A stretch of 8,609 nucleotides of DNA from JBBDWJ01 sp040902925 (GTDB lineage Bacteria > Acidobacteriota > Terriglobia > Bryobacterales > UBA6623), in assembly GCA_040902925.1 (NCBI GenBank), contig JBBDWJ010000041.1:1-8609 (forward strand), given 5' to 3'. The position numbers and the translations under genes are program-made. Numbering within the stretch: the first letter of the stretch is position 1; every line of letters begins with the position of its first letter. Under the pieces are notes generated by a model, which was given only the letters and a program-made list of their open reading frames with translations, did not search any database and was not told the origin of the DNA. Shown here in pieces: positions 5,831 through 8,609 of this stretch.

Positions 5831-6826
5831 TTGGCACTCTCTCCCTCACAAGCGCCGCTTCGCGCGCATGGAATACGGCTTACGCGGCAGCGGCAACTGC
5901 TGTTCGACATCATTCACAACGCTCACGCGCACCTGAATGCCGAGCAGATCTACGAACTGGCCCGCAAAAAGAGCGCCAAAATCAATCGAGTGACCGTATA
6001 TCGAACCCTCAAGCTGTTGAAGCATGAGGGGTTAGTCGATGAGCTCGACCTCATGCACTACGAGGGCGAGCAGCACTACTATGAGACCCGTTTGAAACGT
6101 GAGCACGCTCACATGGTTTGTGTGCGCTGCGGGGCGATTCAGGAGTACTTCGGCAAGCCGCTGCACGAGATGAAGCGCGAGGTCGAGACCCAGTTCGGCT
6201 TCAAAGTGCTGATTGCGCGCACCGAGATTGGCGGCATCTGCCCGGATTGCCAGCGAACCGACGTCGAAGAAGTTTCCGCGCTCGAAACGCAGTTCAAGCC
6301 CGTGATGGCGTTTCCCGTGGGCGGCGACATCCAGGGGCCGCTACGCGATCACGGCATCCGGCTTACGCGGCAGCGCGAAGCCATTTTCGAGATCATCCAC
6401 AACGCGCGGGAGCATTTGAACGCCGAGCAGATCTGTGCGTTGGCTAACGAGAAAGACGCCAAGCTCAATCGAGTGACCGTCTATCGCACGCTCAAGCGGC
6501 TCAAGCAGGAGGGCCTGATCGACGAGCTGGATTTGATGCATTACGAGGGCGAGCAGCATTACTACGAAACGCGGCTGAAGCCTGAGCACGCGCACTTGGT
6601 GTGCCTGCGCAGCGGGCGCGTGCAGGAGTATTTCGGCGAGCCCCTGAAGCACGTGCGGAAAGAGATCGAATCGCAGTTCGGCATCAAGGTGCTGATCGTG
6701 CGAACGGAATTCGGCGGGCTTAGCGCCGATTTCCAGTCCGGCGATCTGAGCGATCACCCGACTCTTCAAAATGAACTGGAAGCGGTCAGCCGCAAACTGG
6801 CGCGCTCCCGCCATTCGCACAAGTAG
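5831..6826 (+). CDS. tandem-duplicated Fur-family transcriptional regulator (two Fur units in one chain)
   Basis: Most Fur-family proteins have about 140-150 residues and act as homodimers; this one has 331 and contains two complete units, at about residues 9-144 and 170-305. The recognition-helix segment NRVTVYRTLK is identical in both. Regulatory-site ligands are present twice: His34/195, Glu85/246, His92/253, His94/255 and Glu105/266. The glutamates and their spacing match Fur (E. coli Glu81, Glu101) rather than PerR. Unit 1 has the four structural-zinc cysteines (97, 100, 137, 140). Unit 2 keeps only Cys258 and has Ser261, Ser298 and Phe301 instead. The linker is about 25 residues. It probably folds as a single-chain pseudo-dimer repressor; metal and targets are unknown. 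The start is TTG with AAAGGG at 5817-5822, eight bases upstream, and an in-frame stop lies just ahead at 5804-5806. An SpoIIE-type phosphatase gene follows 18 bases after the stop. Confidence 0.93.
   Translation: MALSPSQAPLRAHGIRLTRQRQLLFDIIHNAHAHLNAEQIYELARKKSAKINRVTVYRTLKLLKHEGLVDELDLMHYEGEQHYYETRLKREHAHMVCVRCGAIQEYFGKPLHEMKREVETQFGFKVLIARTEIGGICPDCQRTDVEEVSALETQFKPVMAFPVGGDIQGPLRDHGIRLTRQREAIFEIIHNAREHLNAEQICALANEKDAKLNRVTVYRTLKRLKQEGLIDELDLMHYEGEQHYYETRLKPEHAHLVCLRSGRVQEYFGEPLKHVRKEIESQFGIKVLIVRTEFGGLSADFQSGDLSDHPTLQNELEAVSRKLARSRHSHK
5855..6745 (+). repeat. internal in-frame duplication of the Fur unit (483-bp period)
   Basis: Coding positions 5855-6262 and 6338-6745 encode homologous units exactly 483 bp (161 codons) apart. 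By hand count 97 of 136 aligned residues are identical, about 71%, with no gaps. Many third positions differ even where the protein is identical, so the duplication is not recent and the conserved residues appear to be held by selection. Confidence 0.9.
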
Positions 6827-6844
6827 ACTCGTCCTTTTTTCCCC

Positions 6845-8548
6845 ATGCCCGTTGAGGATCCCGTCCAGCAGTCTGCCAGCGGGACGCCCCCCGCCTCGCC
6901 GCTCATTTTGACCGTCGTCGAGCCGTCGGGGCAGCGCCGCGAAGTGCAGGTGCAGCGCAGCCCGTTTCAGATCGGGCGTCTCGCCGAATGCGACCTCTCG
7001 CTGCGCGAAAACCGCATCTCGCGCAATCACGCGCAAATCCTGCTCGAAGACCGCAAATACTTCATTGAAGACCGCGACAGCCGCCACGGCTTGTTCGTGA
7101 ACGGCAGCAAGGTGAAGCGGGCCGAGCTGAAGCCGCGCGACCGCATCGAGTTCGGCATTCAGGATTCCTACAGCCTGATCGTTGGCCAGGACCGCGGCTA
7201 CGCGGCGCCGCTAATGCGCAAGGTCGCCGAGATGCGCCAGGGCACGGCGAACCTCGGCCGCCTGAGCGCTGTCCTCGAAGTAGCGCGGGCGCTGGAGACT
7301 TCGAACTCCGTTGACGACGTGCTGGCGGCGGCGGTGGACGCCGGGCTGGCCGTGACCAACGCCGAGCGCGGCTTTCTGATGCTGCGCAACGATACCGGCG
7401 ACCTGGAGGTGCGCGTCGCGCGCGACCGCAACGGCCGCACGCTCGAAGCCGGCGAGCTTCGCGTTCCGCGCGGCGTGATTCAGAAATCGCTGCTCGGCCG
7501 GCGCGACCTGCTCTCGATGACCATCGACCCCCAACAGACGGATGTCACCGAAGACTCGGGCGGCGAGATGGTGCTCGCTTTGGAGTTGCGTAGCGTCGTA
7601 TGCGTGCCGCTAGTGCGCATTCGCATTGGCCTGGAGCACGAGACCAGCATGCTCTCCTCCAAGGACGAGACCCTGGGCGTGCTCTACATGGATTCCAAGG
7701 ACGCCACGACCGAGCTTACCGGCGGCAAGCAGGATCTGCTGCAGTCGCTGGCGATCGAAATCTCGACGCTGCTCGAAAACGCGCGCTTGCTGTCCCAGCA
7801 GCGCGAGAAACATCAGTTGGAGCAGGAGCTGCGGATTGCTCGCGAGATCCAGCAGGCTCTGCTGCCGCCGGAGCTGCCGCGCGAGGGCTGGCTGGTCGCG
7901 GCCGGCACGAGCGAATCGTGTTTCGAGGTCGGCGGCGACTACTTTGACGTGATCGAAATCCGTCCGGACCGTTGGGGCGCGGTGCTCGCTGATGTTTCGG
8001 GCAAGGGTGTTTCCGCCGCGCTGCTGACGTCGCTGCTACAAGGCGCATTTTTTTCCATCTACGGCTCGGCGAGCGATCTTTCCGCGGGCGTGGCGCGCCT
8101 GAACCGCTACATTCTTGAGCGTTCGCGCAATGCCCGCTTCGCCACGGTGTTCTGGTGCGTCGTCGATGAGGACGGCACGACCAGTTGGATCAACGCCGGA
8201 CATTGCCCGGCGGTTCTTGTCCGCGCCACGGGCGAGATCGAAACGCTGCAGCCGACCACGCTGCCGCTGGGAGTGGTGCCTGACGCCGATCTATCCGCCA
8301 AAGAGCTGCGGCTGTTGCCCGGCGACCGCCTGGTTGTCTACAGCGACGGCATCTCGGAAGCCATGAACTGGGATAACGAGCAATTCGGCGAAGAGCGGAT
8401 ACTGGCGACGGTTCGGAGTAATGTGAGCCTGGGAGCGGGCGAGCTTTTCGAAGCTGTGCACGCGGCGGTGACGGAGTTTGTCGGCGGCGCGGCGCAGAAG
8501 GATGATCTGACCTTGCTGGTGGTTGGGTATCAGGGTAAGGCGGGTTAG
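6845..8548 (+). CDS. FHA-GAF-SpoIIE/PP2C serine phosphatase (RsbU-like regulator)
   Basis: This 567-residue protein has three parts. The FHA domain (about 20-105) shows GR at 44-45, SRNHA at 59-63 and DSRHGLFVNG at 78-87, the phosphothreonine-binding pattern. The GAF domain (about 140-312) contains ERGFLML and LGVLYMDS, with an insert between its late strands. A short coiled linker (about 315-345) carries REIQQALLPPELP, the usual lead-in to RsbU-type phosphatases. The catalytic part (about 350-565) has its metal-binding acidic residues in GGDYFD (Asp365), ADVSGKG (Asp383), SDGISE (Asp501) and KDD (553-554), so it looks active. Relatives dephosphorylate anti-sigma-antagonist proteins in partner-switching pathways; no such partner is in the window. 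It has no membrane segment. It lies 18 bp behind the tandem-Fur gene, probably in one transcript. The ATG lacks a Shine-Dalgarno sequence and follows a pyrimidine run; no better start precedes the FHA core. Confidence 0.95.
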   Translation: MPVEDPVQQSASGTPPASPLILTVVEPSGQRREVQVQRSPFQIGRLAECDLSLRENRISRNHAQILLEDRKYFIEDRDSRHGLFVNGSKVKRAELKPRDRIEFGIQDSYSLIVGQDRGYAAPLMRKVAEMRQGTANLGRLSAVLEVARALETSNSVDDVLAAAVDAGLAVTNAERGFLMLRNDTGDLEVRVARDRNGRTLEAGELRVPRGVIQKSLLGRRDLLSMTIDPQQTDVTEDSGGEMVLALELRSVVCVPLVRIRIGLEHETSMLSSKDETLGVLYMDSKDATTELTGGKQDLLQSLAIEISTLLENARLLSQQREKHQLEQELRIAREIQQALLPPELPREGWLVAAGTSESCFEVGGDYFDVIEIRPDRWGAVLADVSGKGVSAALLTSLLQGAFFSIYGSASDLSAGVARLNRYILERSRNARFATVFWCVVDEDGTTSWINAGHCPAVLVRATGEIETLQPTTLPLGVVPDADLSAKELRLLPGDRLVVYSDGISEAMNWDNEQFGEERILATVRSNVSLGAGELFEAVHAAVTEFVGGAAQKDDLTLLVVGYQGKAG

Positions 8549-8572
8549 CGGCATCGGAGGGAGCGTTGTGGC

Positions 8573-8609
8573 GCAAGCTCTCAGCTTGCAGCGTCGAGCC
8601 TCAGCTCGA
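8573..8609. repeat. two adjacent short hairpins at the window edge, REP-like
   Basis: GCAAGCT (8573-8579) pairs with AGCTTGC (8583-8589) across CTC, and TCGAGC (8594-8599) pairs with GCTCGA (8604-8609) across CTCA. Both have nearly the same loop and are four bases apart. They lie 24 bases after the phosphatase stop codon. There is no T-run, so a classical intrinsic terminator is doubtful. Paired small palindromes in a 3' flank recall REP/BIME elements. The right end is cut by the window. Confidence 0.5.

Noticed and set aside
5602..6027. 141-codon plus-strand frame overlapping the start of the double-Fur gene
   Set aside because: It overlaps the Fur gene in another frame for about 200 bases and loses to it; its upstream part has no motif.
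5831..6826. Assembly artefact duplicating one Fur gene
   Set aside because: The two units differ at about 29% of residues and at many synonymous sites, so they are not a copied assembly segment.
5831..6826. PerR-type peroxide sensor identity
   Set aside because: The positions of PerR Asp85 and Asp104 are glutamates with Fur-like spacing in both units, and the paired histidines before the last CxxC are absent, so a PerR label is not supported.
6827..6844. T-run as an intrinsic terminator between the Fur and phosphatase genes
   Set aside because: No stable stem precedes the six T's, so it does not qualify as a terminator.
6341..7087. 248-codon minus-strand frame spanning the Fur and phosphatase genes
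   Set aside because: It crosses two well-supported plus-strand genes and their junction, with no recognisable domain.

Overview
The window looks like a piece of an Acidobacteriota chromosome, most like the Solibacter/Bryobacter group. It is GC-rich. It carries a very long Oar-like TonB-dependent receptor with an N-terminal carboxypeptidase-regulatory-like domain, a type present in many copies in that phylum. It also carries a SpoIIE-type phosphatase with an FHA-GAF front end. The lineage is inferred from gene content and style, not from a marker gene.

Layout, left to right. Positions 1-337 have no convincing gene but hold a roughly 270-bp element with 36-bp imperfect inverted ends and a 16-bp tandem repeat, directly behind the stop codon of the next gene. 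Positions 338-3511 (minus) encode the outer-membrane receptor. A 331-bp divergent promoter region separates it from an ornithine cyclodeaminase/mu-crystallin family enzyme (3843-4784, plus), whose stop codon lies inside a 20-bp tandem repeat. Converging on it from the right are two small minus-strand genes (5175-5438, then 4929-5162). Each encodes a protein with two CxxC pairs, and they look like one operon, perhaps preceded by a weakly supported 73-codon ORF.

A divergent intergenic region then leads to the most unusual gene, 5831-6826 (plus). It encodes two complete Fur-family repressors fused head to tail in one chain. The halves are about 71% identical. Both keep the recognition helix and the regulatory metal ligands, but the second half has lost three of the four structural-zinc cysteines. 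Eighteen bases downstream, probably in the same transcript, is an FHA-GAF-SpoIIE/PP2C phosphatase (6845-8548), a likely partner-switching regulator. The window ends in two adjacent short hairpins that resemble the start of a REP-like element.

Taken together, the right half reads as a regulatory module: a single-chain pseudo-dimeric metal sensor, a phosphatase signalling protein, and divergently encoded small metal-binding proteins. The left half holds an envelope receptor and an unrelated metabolic enzyme. The functional link inside the right half is inferred from gene order only.
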